A DNA stretch of 64,000 nt, taken from the NCBI GenBank assembly GCA_019637295.1, contig JAHBVX010000005.1, positions 434,001 to 498,000 on the forward strand. Direction: 5' to 3'. The notes under the pieces are model-generated. The model saw only the letters and a program-made list of their open reading frames with translations. It ran no database searches and had not been told where the DNA came from. Position numbers and translations under genes: made by a program. Each line of letters starts with the position of its first letter. Position 1 is the stretch's first letter. The DNA is from Polyangiaceae bacterium (GTDB taxonomy: Bacteria; Myxococcota_A; Polyangia; Polyangiales; Polyangiaceae). Below, in pieces: positions 1-9,266 of this stretch.

Positions 1-1
1 C

Positions 2-3000
2 AACATCAACCTGTCGAGCGCGCTGAGCGGGATCTCCCCTGGGGCCAAGGGTGGCTTCGACTTCCTGGCGGCCTTGGGCGGCGCGGGCCTGCGGGACGAC
101 AACTCCGGGCACTCCTGGGGCGATCTGAACCCGATCAACAGCGGGGCCACCATCGGCATGATGGGCGGCGCCGAGCCCAAGCCCATCTCGCAGTGCGTTC
201 CCCTCGCCAACGTCGAGAAGCCCACGGGCCTGCTGATCCCGGACGAGCTGCTGGCCAACACGGTCCCTGGCTGGACGGGGGACGGTCCGCACATCGGCTT
301 CGGGCTCGCCGAGCGTTATCTGAACTACACCCTGGCGGCGACGTACAACTCCGGCGCGCTATGCATCGGCGTCGGCTCGAGCGTGTTCGGCTCGCTCCTC
401 AACAGCGACACGATCGGGCTGCTCGTCCCGTCGTTCAAGGATCTGGCGCGGCAGCGGACTGCCGCGCCCCTGGCGCTGATCCTCCGGCCCCAAGAGCCTC
501 CGTCCGCGAAGGTCGGCAACGGCACGGACATCGCGACGGATCCGACGCTCGAGATCACGCTCAACAAGCTGGGCATCGACTTCTACGTCTGGAGCAACGA
601 TCGCTACATCCGCGGCTTCACGGCGACCTTCGACGTCGTCGCCCCAGTGAACCTGGACGTGACGAGCGAGGGGCTCGCGCCGGTCATCGACGCGGTTCAG
701 ATCAACAACCCGGTGCTGAGCAACGCGCCGCTCCTGCGCGAAGACGAAGCGGCGGCGGCCAAGTCGCTGGCAGGCATCCTCTCGAGCCAGATTGGCTCGG
801 CGCTCGGCGGGGCCATCAGCCCCATCGACCTCAACTCCGCGCTCGGCGGTCTCGGCCTGACGTTGGACATCCCCCCGTCGGTGCAAGGCCAGGGCAGCCC
901 CGGCATCCGCAAGCTGGAGAAGGGCGCGGACCGCTACCTGGGCATCTTCGCCGCGTTCGGCACCGCCGCGCCGCAGCCCAAGGTGATCGCCCCGGTCGAG
1001 GTCGAGACCTTGGCCGAGGTCTCGGACAAGCGCGTCTCGCTCGAGGGCCTCGTGCTCACCACGATCACGGACGAGAACCGCCCGGTGGTCGATCTCCGAC
1101 TCTCGAGCCCGCAGGACAGCGGCGCCAAGCCCGTCGAGTACCAGTATCGAGTCAACGGCGGCCTGTGGCACCCGTGGACGTTCGACCGCAACGTGTCGGT
1201 GCGTACCCCGGATCTCTCACTGCAGGCCAAGCATCGCATCGAGGTGCGTGGACGCGTCGCCGGCCAGCCCGAGACCATGGACCGAAGCCCGGCCCAGCTC
1301 GAGGTGCGCATCGACAAGACAGCCCCATTCCTGGACGTCTCGAAGCGCGCCCGCGGCGGGAAGCTCGACCTCCACGTGCGTGACACGGTGTCCGACACGC
1401 ACGCCGTCCGTGTTCGCGTCGCGCTCGACGACCAGCCCTTCGGGGAGTGGCGCCCGGCGACCGAGCTCGCCTCGCTGTCGGTCGGCGACGCCAAGACGGT
1501 GAAGGTCGAGGCCGTCGACGAGGAGGGCAACGTCGGCACCGTCACACAGGCCATCATACGCGGCAAAGAAGACGCCACCCTGGCGGGAGACTCGGGCTGC
1601 GACTGCGGCGTCGTGGGCACGGGCGGTCGCTCCACGCTCCGCTTCGGCTTCCCTGCCCTGCTCGCGCTCGGTCTGGCGCTGTGGCTGCGCCGCCGGCGAA
1701 CGGACAAACCCGCGGCGCCGTCCCGCCGTGGGCGGTCGCCCGCTCGACGCGCGCGCGTGCTCGGCAGCTTCGCCATGATGGCGGTCGCGTCGTCCTGGTC
1801 GGGCTGCTCGTGCGGGAGCGACGACGAGGCCAAGAAGACCGGCAAGCCCGCGGGCGCCTGCCCGGACGGAGACGAGTGCGAGGTGCTGGAGCCCGGCCTC
1901 GTGGGCGCTTACGCCTCGGCCGCCGCCGCGGGGGACGGCACCCTCTGGGTAGCTGCGTACAACGACCATGGCTACGGCATCGCGCCGAGCTACGAAGAGA
2001 CCTACTCCTTCGGCGACCTGGTGGTGGGCAAGTACGACGGCACCCGGGTCACCTGGGAGTCCGTCGATGGGCTGCCCGCAGTGGACACCTCCCTCGAGCC
2101 CGGCAGCCCAGGTGGCCCGCCGGATCCGATGCTCTATGACACGGACGGCTTCCGCCGAGGCCTCGTCGAGCCCGGAGACGACGTGGGGCTGTGGACCAGC
2201 ATCGCGATCGTCGGCGCCCAACCCGCCGTCGCGTACTACGACGCGACGAACCGAGCGCTGCGCTACGCCCGCTATGACGGGAGCAAGTGGACGACGCACG
2301 AGGTCCAGAAGCTCGCGAACAGCGATGTGGGTCGCTACGCCAAGCTCGCGGTCGTGGGCGACAAGCCCGTCGTCGCGTTCCTCGCCGTTGGACCGGGAGA
2401 CGGCGGCTACGCCAAGAGCGTGGTTCGAGTCGCGACCGCGTCGAGCACGTCACCCTCTGCGGGCAGCGACTGGAGCTTCGAGGACGCCGCGGTGCACGCG
2501 ACGACGCCTTGTCGGGCATGGGCCTGCAGCTCCGGCACGGCCTGCGTCCAGAGCAACGGCCAGTGCGTCGCTACCGGCTCCTGCGACCCCAAGTGCTCGG
2601 CCGGCCAGGCCTGCGTGGATCTGGGCTCCGGGGCGAGCTGCCAGGACGTCTTCGACGCGAACTACACCGACACCTACCCCGAGGCCTCCGGCCTCTACAT
2701 CTCCCTGGCAGCCACAGCGAGCGGGCTAGCCATCGCTTACTACGATCGGGTCCAGGGCAATGTGATGGCGGTGCGTCGCGAGGGCGGCACTTGGCAGCCT
2801 CCGGTGCTGGTCGACGGGCAAGGCACAGGCCCGAGTGGTCCCGTGGACACCGGCGACGTGGGCATCGGGCTGTCGTTGTTCGTCGACAGCTCGGGCGACT
2901 GGCACCTCGCCTACGTCAACGGATTCGACGAGAGCCTGACCTACGCGAAGGTCGTCGGAGGGACGACTCCGGGGCAGCCCGAGGTCGTGGACGACGGCAC

Positions 3001-3277
3001 CACCGCGGACGGGCAGGCGCTGGTCGGCGACGACTCCAGCATCTTCGTGACCGCCGGTGGTGAGGTCCGCATCGCCTACCAGGACGCCACCAACGGGAAG
3101 CTGCGCTGGGCAGTTGGCACGCCGAGCGGCGACACGCACAGCTGGACGACCAAGGATCTAGTGACGCCCGGGTTCTCCGGCGGCTTCAACCAGATCCTGG
3201 ACGGCACTCGGGTGATCTCGTTCTGGCGTCAGGGCAAGCCCAAGACCATCGGCGACGTCGCCGTGATCACACCCTGA
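2..3277 (+). CDS. Surface protein, MYXO-CTERM-like region joined to a beta-propeller-like lipoprotein region (5' partial)
   Basis: The frame is open from the window edge, so the N-terminus is missing; 1091 residues are visible. Residues about 340-520 look like Ig/fibronectin-type beta domains. At 532-535 there is a GCDC motif, then a short hydrophobic helix and an RRRR cluster, the layout of a MYXO-CTERM sorting signal, which normally ends a protein. Here the frame continues into a second signal-like segment (GTG at 1757, ATG at 1775, then a GCSC motif near residue 602). After it come repeated blades of the form 'AYYDATN...LRYA', suggesting a beta-propeller with a Cys-rich EGF-like insert at about 836-881. 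It may be one protein with a membrane hairpin, or two genes fused in frame. Function is unknown; a cell-surface location is likely. Confidence 0.75.
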   Translation, partial: NINLSSALSGISPGAKGGFDFLAALGGAGLRDDNSGHSWGDLNPINSGATIGMMGGAEPKPISQCVPLANVEKPTGLLIPDELLANTVPGWTGDGPHIGFGLAERYLNYTLAATYNSGALCIGVGSSVFGSLLNSDTIGLLVPSFKDLARQRTAAPLALILRPQEPPSAKVGNGTDIATDPTLEITLNKLGIDFYVWSNDRYIRGFTATFDVVAPVNLDVTSEGLAPVIDAVQINNPVLSNAPLLREDEAAAAKSLAGILSSQIGSALGGAISPIDLNSALGGLGLTLDIPPSVQGQGSPGIRKLEKGADRYLGIFAAFGTAAPQPKVIAPVEVETLAEVSDKRVSLEGLVLTTITDENRPVVDLRLSSPQDSGAKPVEYQYRVNGGLWHPWTFDRNVSVRTPDLSLQAKHRIEVRGRVAGQPETMDRSPAQLEVRIDKTAPFLDVSKRARGGKLDLHVRDTVSDTHAVRVRVALDDQPFGEWRPATELASLSVGDAKTVKVEAVDEEGNVGTVTQAIIRGKEDATLAGDSGCDCGVVGTGGRSTLRFGFPALLALGLALWLRRRRTDKPAAPSRRGRSPARRARVLGSFAMMAVASSWSGCSCGSDDEAKKTGKPAGACPDGDECEVLEPGLVGAYASAAAAGDGTLWVAAYNDHGYGIAPSYEETYSFGDLVVGKYDGTRVTWESVDGLPAVDTSLEPGSPGGPPDPMLYDTDGFRRGLVEPGDDVGLWTSIAIVGAQPAVAYYDATNRALRYARYDGSKWTTHEVQKLANSDVGRYAKLAVVGDKPVVAFLAVGPGDGGYAKSVVRVATASSTSPSAGSDWSFEDAAVHATTPCRAWACSSGTACVQSNGQCVATGSCDPKCSAGQACVDLGSGASCQDVFDANYTDTYPEASGLYISLAATASGLAIAYYDRVQGNVMAVRREGGTWQPPVLVDGQGTGPSGPVDTGDVGIGLSLFVDSSGDWHLAYVNGFDESLTYAKVVGGTTPGQPEVVDDGTTADGQALVGDDSSIFVTAGGEVRIAYQDATNGKLRWAVGTPSGDTHSWTTKDLVTPGFSGGFNQILDGTRVISFWRQGKPKTIGDVAVITP

Positions 3278-3279
3278 GG

Positions 3280-3543
3280 TCAGGCCGCGGCGGTGGCGGC
3301 GTGCTCGGCAACGAGCACCGCCGTGGCCGGACCGTCGGCGCGACGTCGCTCCTCGGCGACGAGCGCGAGCAGCTCGTTCTTGTCGGCGATGTTCGCCTCG
3401 AGCATCAGCCGCATGTACCCGTCCACGTAGCCATGGGCTCGCGCGAGGCGAGCGTACGCGACTCCGTCGGAGCGCAGTCGAAACACGTCTCGCAACATCA
3501 GCCGCAGGTTGTCGAGCATCTGTACTTTGGTCGGGGTGTCCAT
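3280..3543 (-). CDS. Small helical protein of unknown function (87 aa)
   Basis: The ATG at 3543 (MDTPTKVQ...) is chosen because AAGGAG lies about 10 nt upstream; the open frame extends further but the extra residues look non-coding. The product is mostly helical and charged, with no signal peptide, no membrane segment and an Ala-rich tail. It converges on the surface-protein gene, with the stop codons 2 nt apart. I do not recognise a family. The good ribosome binding site and clean composition support a real gene. Confidence 0.6.
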   Translation of the reverse strand: MDTPTKVQMLDNLRLMLRDVFRLRSDGVAYARLARAHGYVDGYMRLMLEANIADKNELLALVAEERRRADGPATAVLVAEHAATAAA

Positions 3544-3679
3544 GTCGGGGAAGCTCCTTCGGCCCGGCGCGGGGCACCCACCTGGCCTACCGAGGGAGGC
3601 CCCATCGGGCCAACTTTTCCCCTGCGATTGTGGGCGCCCCCCCGGCTCCGGCGACAATCACTGGCCTCGTGCGCGCCAT

Positions 3680-3692
3680 TCGGATAATCCGA
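3680..3692. repeat. Short inverted repeat next to the RBS of the gene at 3700
   Basis: TCGGAT and ATCCGA form a perfect 6-bp inverted repeat around one base, 7 nt before the ATG at 3700 and touching its GAGG ribosome-binding motif. It could be a small operator or an RNA hairpin masking the start, or chance. Confidence 0.25.
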
Positions 3693-3699
3693 GGGCCCG

Positions 3700-4830
3700 A
3701 TGTCGCCGCCGAGTCCGGACGAGATGGTGCTTGCGCTCGCCACGCACGAGAGGTCGGGCGAGTGGATCGCCGCGCTCCGCGCGGGACTGTTCGACGTCGA
3801 GTCCCCCGAGCGCGCCGCCGCAGTCGAGCGAGGCCTCGGCGAGAGCGCCGTGAGCGACGGCGACCACGACACCGCGTGGGGCAATATCCGCACGCTCCTC
3901 GTCGCCGGCGCGCGCACGGTGGAGGCGCGGCAGGTCCTGGCGGCGCTCGCGGCCATCGCGGCGCGCGGTGACATGCCGAGCGCACCGGAGACGGAGCGCG
4001 CGCGCGCGCGCGATCTCTTGGCGTTGACGGCGCATCATCGCGTGGACGCGCTCGCCATGGCCGACGCGGCGCTCGGCCCCGCGGCGGGCGCGCTGTGGGC
4101 GGCCTTGACGGAGCTGGTGCCCCAGCTCCCGCCGTCGGAGGCGCTGGTGGCGCTGGTGGCGCTGCGTCGCTCCACGCATTTGGAGGCCCGCGCCGCGCTG
4201 GCCAGCCTGCAGGCGAAGCTGGACGACCCGCTGGTCGTCGCGATGTTCGGGCCATCCTCAGCCACCGGCGCGCTGCAGGGCGAGCTGCTCTCCGCACCAC
4301 CCGGACCCGTGGCACACGTGCTGCTCACCATCACCGGCATCTCGTTCTTGCTCGGTGTGGGACGTGCGTTCTGCCGATTTGCTCTCGCCTACCGCCGCCC
4401 GGCCGAGCTCAAGCTGTCCGAGCGCGGGCTCGAGGTCAGCTCGCACACCGAGCTGCTCGGCAAGGTGCTCCGACGCCACGCGCTCGTGGTGCCCCTCAGC
4501 AATCTGGCACAGATCTCCCGCGAGGTACGCTTCGCCCGCGCGGGGCTGTTCGCCGGCTTGTTCGCGCTGGCGCTCGGCACCTACGTGGGCATGGGGCTCG
4601 TCGTGGACGGTGCGCGAGTGCCCGGGACTTCTCCGTCGTTGCTCGGCATCGGGCTCTTGATCATCCTGCTCGGCATCGGGCTCGACTTCGGGCTCAGCTT
4701 CCTCGCCAACGGCGCCCGGGGGCGCTGCCAGATCGTGGTGCAGCCGCGCAAGGGGCGGCGGTTGTGCGTGGGCAGGCTCGAGCCATCCGCCGCCGACGCG
4801 ATGCTCCTGGCGGTCGCCAAGGCGAGCTGA
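3700..4830 (+). CDS. Polytopic membrane protein of unknown function
   Basis: A 376-residue protein. The N-terminal 200 residues are Ala-rich, helical and soluble, resembling a HEAT/TPR-like solenoid. Hydrophobic segments lie near 204-222, 282-302 and 314-335. A charged cytoplasmic-looking loop of about 55 residues sits between the first two segments, and a basic tail follows the last. GAGG 5 nt before the ATG supports this start. The downstream gene converges on it 7 nt away. I do not recognise the family and see no catalytic motif. Confidence 0.7.
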   Translation: MSPPSPDEMVLALATHERSGEWIAALRAGLFDVESPERAAAVERGLGESAVSDGDHDTAWGNIRTLLVAGARTVEARQVLAALAAIAARGDMPSAPETERARARDLLALTAHHRVDALAMADAALGPAAGALWAALTELVPQLPPSEALVALVALRRSTHLEARAALASLQAKLDDPLVVAMFGPSSATGALQGELLSAPPGPVAHVLLTITGISFLLGVGRAFCRFALAYRRPAELKLSERGLEVSSHTELLGKVLRRHALVVPLSNLAQISREVRFARAGLFAGLFALALGTYVGMGLVVDGARVPGTSPSLLGIGLLIILLGIGLDFGLSFLANGARGRCQIVVQPRKGRRLCVGRLEPSAADAMLLAVAKAS

Positions 4831-4837
4831 GGAGCGC

Positions 4838-6352
4838 TCAGGGCGACTCGTTCGCCCCGTCGGGGTCCGGTGGCGCCTGCTCGGCGGGCGCCTGCGACGG
4901 CTCCGCGGCCGTCGCATCCGGGGGGGCCGGCTTGGCCGCCGGGGCAGCGTCGACACCTGCGTCCCCCTGCCGCTCGCGCTGCTTGCGCGCCGTCTCCTGC
5001 GCGTGATGCTCGGCGTAGCTGCTGATGGCGTCGAGCAGACCGCCGAGTTGCTTCGGGGTCGCGACGACCCGCCCGTGGATCTGCTTTCCGGACGAGGTGA
5101 AGGCCACGGGCTCGACGAGCCTCACCTCGTCGCCGAACAAGAACCGCGCCGCCTTGCCCATCACTCCGCCCTGCTTCTTGAGATCGATGCGGCTGACCGC
5201 GTTGAGCCTGGCAGTGAGCGACTCTGCGTTGCTGCGCGCGAGCGCCTCGGACTCGTCCTCGGCGATGAGCTCGGCGACGGCGCCGCCGTCGGCAGTCGCG
5301 GTGATCTTCATACGCACCCAGCGAATGCTCTTGGGAACCTCGAACGGAATACCGATGAACACCCGCCAAGGCGTCACGACGTAGGCCGTGAGCGCCTCGC
5401 CGCCCTTTGGATTGGGGAAGCGCAGGCCCTTGGCCTGCTTGATCGCGTTGTCCGCAGCGCTGGGAGGCGCGACGATGACGATGTCCTTGCCCGAGAGCAC
5501 GAAGACGCGCTCGGCTCGATCGGCGCTGGCGCGCGCCGCCGGGAGGCCCGCGTCGAGCCATCCGCCTTGCGCATCTCGCGCCACGAGGGCGTCCACGGCG
5601 CCACGCACCCGCGCCGGATCGGCGCTCACCTTGAGCACGGCCACGACCTGTGACGAGTCCCTGAGCTGCGGGCCTGCGATCAAGATACGATCGATGTCGC
5701 GCACCGGGTCGAGCCCGCCTGGACCGAAGAAGTCTCGCCACTGAGCCGCCGCGCCGAGGAGCGCGCCGACCTTCCTTCCGAGTTGATGGCTTCGGATGCG
5801 GTCCGCGAATACGAGCAAGCGTACGTTGGCGTTGGCGTCCGTGACCCGACCCGCACTTCCGCTGAGGGTGACCGGATCGCCGACGCTGGGTCCGCTAGCC
5901 GGGACGTCGGTCGGTCCCTCGGCGCCCGCCGGCTTGTCGCCGACTTCCCGTGAGGGCGCGGGCTTGGGGGGAGCAGGCAACTCCGCCACGAGCGGAGCGC
6001 TGGGCTCGCGCTCGGCCGTGGGCGGCGCCCCCGCAGGCTCGGGCGGGGCGCCCGACTCACGCGACTCGCCCATGCGCCCCACCGCGTCGTCCCCAACCTC
6101 GACTTCGATCAAGTCGAGGGGGATGGCGGTGATCGGCGCCACCGGGGGCAGCTCCGCCTCGTCCGTGCGGCTCCCGAGCAGACTCACGAGCCCGATGAGC
6201 GCGGCCAGGGGCGTGAGCGGCGCGTGCAACAGGAGCGAGAGAGCGAGCGCGCGCCCGACCCGGGACGTCGTGTCAGGCTGGCCACGCCACTCAGGTCTCG
6301 TCGACACGCTAGGCAAGATACTCTCGCTCGGTTTGACGAGCGAATCGCCCAT
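4838..6352 (-). CDS. TonB/AgmX-like anchored protein of unknown function
   Basis: The protein is 504 aa from the ATG at 6352, which has AAGGAG just upstream; the GTG at 6367 lacks a site. An N-terminal transmembrane helix at about 30-58 is followed by a 'PPVAPITAIPLDLIEVEV' stretch like the start of TonB-type energy transducers. Next comes a Pro/Ala/Glu-rich linker and a mixed alpha/beta region (about 190-450) repeating a 'vlsgkdivivap' style. The C-terminal 50 residues are Ala/Pro-rich. The topology suggests inner-membrane anchoring with a periplasmic body. No TonB C-terminal domain is evident, so the function is unassigned. It diverges from the L,D-transpeptidase gene. Confidence 0.65.
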   Translation of the reverse strand: MGDSLVKPSESILPSVSTRPEWRGQPDTTSRVGRALALSLLLHAPLTPLAALIGLVSLLGSRTDEAELPPVAPITAIPLDLIEVEVGDDAVGRMGESRESGAPPEPAGAPPTAEREPSAPLVAELPAPPKPAPSREVGDKPAGAEGPTDVPASGPSVGDPVTLSGSAGRVTDANANVRLLVFADRIRSHQLGRKVGALLGAAAQWRDFFGPGGLDPVRDIDRILIAGPQLRDSSQVVAVLKVSADPARVRGAVDALVARDAQGGWLDAGLPAARASADRAERVFVLSGKDIVIVAPPSAADNAIKQAKGLRFPNPKGGEALTAYVVTPWRVFIGIPFEVPKSIRWVRMKITATADGGAVAELIAEDESEALARSNAESLTARLNAVSRIDLKKQGGVMGKAARFLFGDEVRLVEPVAFTSSGKQIHGRVVATPKQLGGLLDAISSYAEHHAQETARKQRERQGDAGVDAAPAAKPAPPDATAAEPSQAPAEQAPPDPDGANESP

Positions 6353-6361
6353 CCGACTCCT

Positions 6362-6377
6362 TGGCACGAGCTTGGCT
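6362..6377 (+). promoter_or_regulatory. Candidate sigma-54 promoter (-24/-12)
   Basis: TTGGCACG followed by TTGGCT places GG and GC exactly 10 nt apart, close to the consensus TGGCAC-N5-TTGC with one mismatch in the -12 box. It would start a transcript about 90 nt before the L,D-transpeptidase ATG at 6481. It overlaps the start region of the divergent gene. Found by eye; a chance match is possible. Confidence 0.25.
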
Positions 6378-6480
6378 CTCCCGACGGGCTAGCCAGCGCG
6401 GTTCGGCCCGCTGGCCGACTCGGAAAGGGCAAAAAGTGGTTCGACGACCCCGGCTGTGGATAGTAAGCCCCCAAGGCCTC

Positions 6481-8208
6481 ATGACCCTCCGTAGCCCTCC
6501 CGCAGCCCTGTGGGTCGCCGCGAGTCTGCTCGTGGGCCTCTCGGCGTGCGAAAAGACGCCGCCGCCCGGCGCCGCCGGAGCCCCCGCGGGAGGCACTGGC
6601 TTGCCCGTGGCCGCGGGGGAGCCCACCTTGCCGGACGAGCTGCGCCCGGCGCCCGTGGTCACCCAGCCCGTCGCCGCGGGGGACGACGCGGCGACCCCAG
6701 CTGTCGACGAACCGCCGGCCGGACCCGCCCCGCCCCCTGAACACGCCGGTCCCTGGCTCGTGGTGACCGCGCCAGCTGTTGGCGTCTACACCAGCCCAGG
6801 GTTCGAGAAGGACCACAAGTTCGGCTACGCCCGCAACGGCGCGCGGCTACCGGTCAAAGCGAAGCCCGTGTCGACCAAGAGCTGCAGCAGCGGCTGGTAC
6901 GAGCTGGTGGACGGGGGCTTCGTGTGCGGCAATCAGGGCACGACCGACGTGACCCACCCGCAGGTGAAGTTCGCGATGCGGCAACCCGTGATCGACGACG
7001 TGCTGCCGTACGTCTACGCGCGCAACGCGAAGAACGGTACGCCGCTGTACAAGAGCGTCCCATCGCGCGACCAGATGCACCAGTATGAGCCCTACCTGCC
7101 CAGCGCGAAGAAGGCACGCCAGCAAGCAGAGCGAGCGCTTGGCGACGAACAACCCGGCAACGACGCCGGCGCAGAGACTCGCAAGGCGTCACTCACCGCC
7201 GACGCCGGCCCACCATCCCTGGAGCGGGTGCTCGAGGACGCTGGAGTCACCAGCGCGCCCGAGAGTCCCGAGGAACCCCCCTCTCCCTGGTGGCAGCAGG
7301 ACGACAAGTCCAAGCTGCACGAAGTGACCTTGGAGCAACTGAGCTCGGAGGGAGACGACGTGCTGGCGCGCCGTATGGTCGCCGGCTTCTACGTCGCGGT
7401 GGACAAGACGTTCCGCTGGAACGACCGGCTCTGGTACAAGACCACCCGAGGCCTGGTCGCGCCGGCGGATCGCTTCTGGCAAACGGAGGGCTCCAAGTTC
7501 AAGGGAGTGGAGCTCGACGGCCAGGGCTGGTCACTTCCGGTGGCCTGGGTGTACGGCGGGCGCAAGACGGCGCCCACCTACCACATCGACGGTGACGACC
7601 CGCCGAAGCCCGCCAAGGCCGTCGAAGCATTCACCGCGATTCAGCTCACCGGCAAGTCGCGTGAGGTCGCCAAGACCAGCTACCTCGAGACCAAGTCCGG
7701 CGCCTGGATCAAGCGAGTTCACGTGCGCGTCACCGAGCCCGGACCTGCGCCGAAGGACCTCGCGCCGCAAGAGCGCTGGCTCGACGTGAACGTCAGCCAG
7801 CAGACCCTCGTCGCGTATGTCGGAGACAAGCCCGTCTACGCGACACTGGTCTCGACCGGAAAGCAGTCCCCCATCAAGGCCAAAGATCACCGCACTCCCC
7901 TGGGCCAGTGGCGCGTCCGAGAGAAGCACGTCACGACGACCATGGACGGCGACGGCACCGCAGCCGGGGACCTGCCCTACAGCATCGAGGACGTTCCCTA
8001 CGTGCTCTACTACCACAACTCCTACGCGGTTCACGGGGCGTTCTGGCACCGCAACTACGGGATCCAGATGAGCCACGGCTGCGTGAACCTCGCTCCGCTC
8101 GACGCCAAGCACATCTTCCTCTTCACCGATCCGCCGCTACCCCGCGGTCTGCATGGCGTCTGGTCCTCCAAGGACCGCCCGGGAAGCCGCGTCGTCGTCC
8201 ACGAGTGA
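6481..8208 (+). CDS. L,D-transpeptidase (YkuD domain) lipoprotein
   Basis: The 575-aa product begins MTLRSPPAALW and has a lipobox (GLSAC) near residue 22, so it is probably lipid-anchored in the periplasm or outer membrane. A Pro/Ala-rich linker leads to a large middle region of unknown fold. The C-terminal part (about 435-575) is a YkuD domain with TPLGQW, HGAFW and the catalytic SHGCVN motif, Cys near residue 534. Family members form 3-3 peptidoglycan cross-links or attach proteins to peptidoglycan. The frame runs open upstream to 6361, but the signal peptide fixes the start at 6481. The long N-terminal extension is unusual for the family. Confidence 0.85.
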   Translation: MTLRSPPAALWVAASLLVGLSACEKTPPPGAAGAPAGGTGLPVAAGEPTLPDELRPAPVVTQPVAAGDDAATPAVDEPPAGPAPPPEHAGPWLVVTAPAVGVYTSPGFEKDHKFGYARNGARLPVKAKPVSTKSCSSGWYELVDGGFVCGNQGTTDVTHPQVKFAMRQPVIDDVLPYVYARNAKNGTPLYKSVPSRDQMHQYEPYLPSAKKARQQAERALGDEQPGNDAGAETRKASLTADAGPPSLERVLEDAGVTSAPESPEEPPSPWWQQDDKSKLHEVTLEQLSSEGDDVLARRMVAGFYVAVDKTFRWNDRLWYKTTRGLVAPADRFWQTEGSKFKGVELDGQGWSLPVAWVYGGRKTAPTYHIDGDDPPKPAKAVEAFTAIQLTGKSREVAKTSYLETKSGAWIKRVHVRVTEPGPAPKDLAPQERWLDVNVSQQTLVAYVGDKPVYATLVSTGKQSPIKAKDHRTPLGQWRVREKHVTTTMDGDGTAAGDLPYSIEDVPYVLYYHNSYAVHGAFWHRNYGIQMSHGCVNLAPLDAKHIFLFTDPPLPRGLHGVWSSKDRPGSRVVVHE

Positions 8209-8260
8209 CCGCCGGTCGAATGCAGTCGCCGGCTCGCGAACTGTCAGGTAATGAGCCGCC

Positions 8261-9259
8261 ATGGATCAGTTTTCGGCTCACCTCGATCGCGGCTGGGACT
8301 TGGTGCAGCGGGGGGACTCCCAGGGCGCCGAGGCCTCCGCCCGCCGCGCCCTCGAGCTCGACGGCCAGTCGCCGGAGGCCTACAATTTGCTCGGTTTCGT
8401 CGCGGCCATGCAGGGTGAGTTCGAGGACGCCGTGGAGCACTACCGAACCGCGATCTCGCTGGACGACACCTACTTCGAGGCCATGCTCAACGCAGCCGAG
8501 CTCCACATTCATCCCCTCGGCGAGCTGGACGAGGCTCTCGAGCTCTGCGACCAAGCCCTCGACTTGGCGGAGAATGACGACGAGGTCGTCGACGCGCTGC
8601 TGCTCAAGTTCGACGCCCTGCTCGCCGGTAACGACAGTGACGCAGCGACCGAGCTGTGTCGACACTTCCCGGCAGGTCCGTTCCAGAACCCGGGACATGG
8701 ATTTCTCATCGCACGCGCGTTCTACGAGGTCGGCGATCTCGAGCGCGCTTCGCCGCTGATCGAAGAAGCCGTGAAGGCCGCCCCCGGCAATCCGGACGCC
8801 TGGTACTACCTTGGCCTCGTCCGCGACGAACGCGGCGACACGACCGGCGCGACCGCGGCGTTCCTTCGCTCCCGGGAGCTCGATCTCGGTGCGACGGTTC
8901 CGTCCTGGACGCTCACGGCGGACGCGTTCGCGCTCACCGTGCGGAGCGCACTCGACGGCTTGGAGCCGAACCTGCGGCGTTTCGTGCGCGAAGACGAGCT
9001 GTTCGTCTCCGACGTCCCGGGCGTGGAGGTCGTCGCGGACGGCGTGGATCCGCGCGCTCTCTTGCTGCTCGATGGTGTCTCTGCACCCTCGGCTGCAGCG
9101 CACCCGACGGCGCGCCTGATCGTCTACCAGCGCAATGTCGAGCGTCTAGCCGGCGCCGTGGACGCACTCGAACGGGAGATCGCCGCCGCTCTCGAGCGCG
9201 AGATAACCGCGTCCTTCGTCGAGCCGCCGCCGGCTTCCCGACGCGGGGATCTCAACTGA
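8261..9259 (+). CDS. TPR protein with a degenerate MMP-like zincin domain
   Basis: 332 aa. Residues 1-215 hold about five TPR units (e.g. AEASARRALELDGQSPEAYN). Residues about 218-320 match the layout of the Zincin_1 (MMP-like Zn-protease) domain: a 'vr.ALdgLepnlrrfv' start, an internal loop, and 'RLIVYQRNVERL' where family members read 'i.lYrrpler'. The expected HExxH is absent; the aligned stretch reads ALEREITASF, so zinc chemistry is probably lost. TPR plus a dead protease suggests a binding or scaffold role. It follows the L,D-transpeptidase gene by 52 nt on the same strand and may share its transcript. Confidence 0.75.
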   Translation: MDQFSAHLDRGWDLVQRGDSQGAEASARRALELDGQSPEAYNLLGFVAAMQGEFEDAVEHYRTAISLDDTYFEAMLNAAELHIHPLGELDEALELCDQALDLAENDDEVVDALLLKFDALLAGNDSDAATELCRHFPAGPFQNPGHGFLIARAFYEVGDLERASPLIEEAVKAAPGNPDAWYYLGLVRDERGDTTGATAAFLRSRELDLGATVPSWTLTADAFALTVRSALDGLEPNLRRFVREDELFVSDVPGVEVVADGVDPRALLLLDGVSAPSAAAHPTARLIVYQRNVERLAGAVDALEREIAAALEREITASFVEPPPASRRGDLN

Positions 9260-9266
9260 GCTCGGC

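Noticed and set aside
1217-2299. 360-aa minus-strand frame within the surface-protein gene
   Set aside because: Typical high-GC antisense frame; the plus-strand frame has clear domains and continuous repeats.
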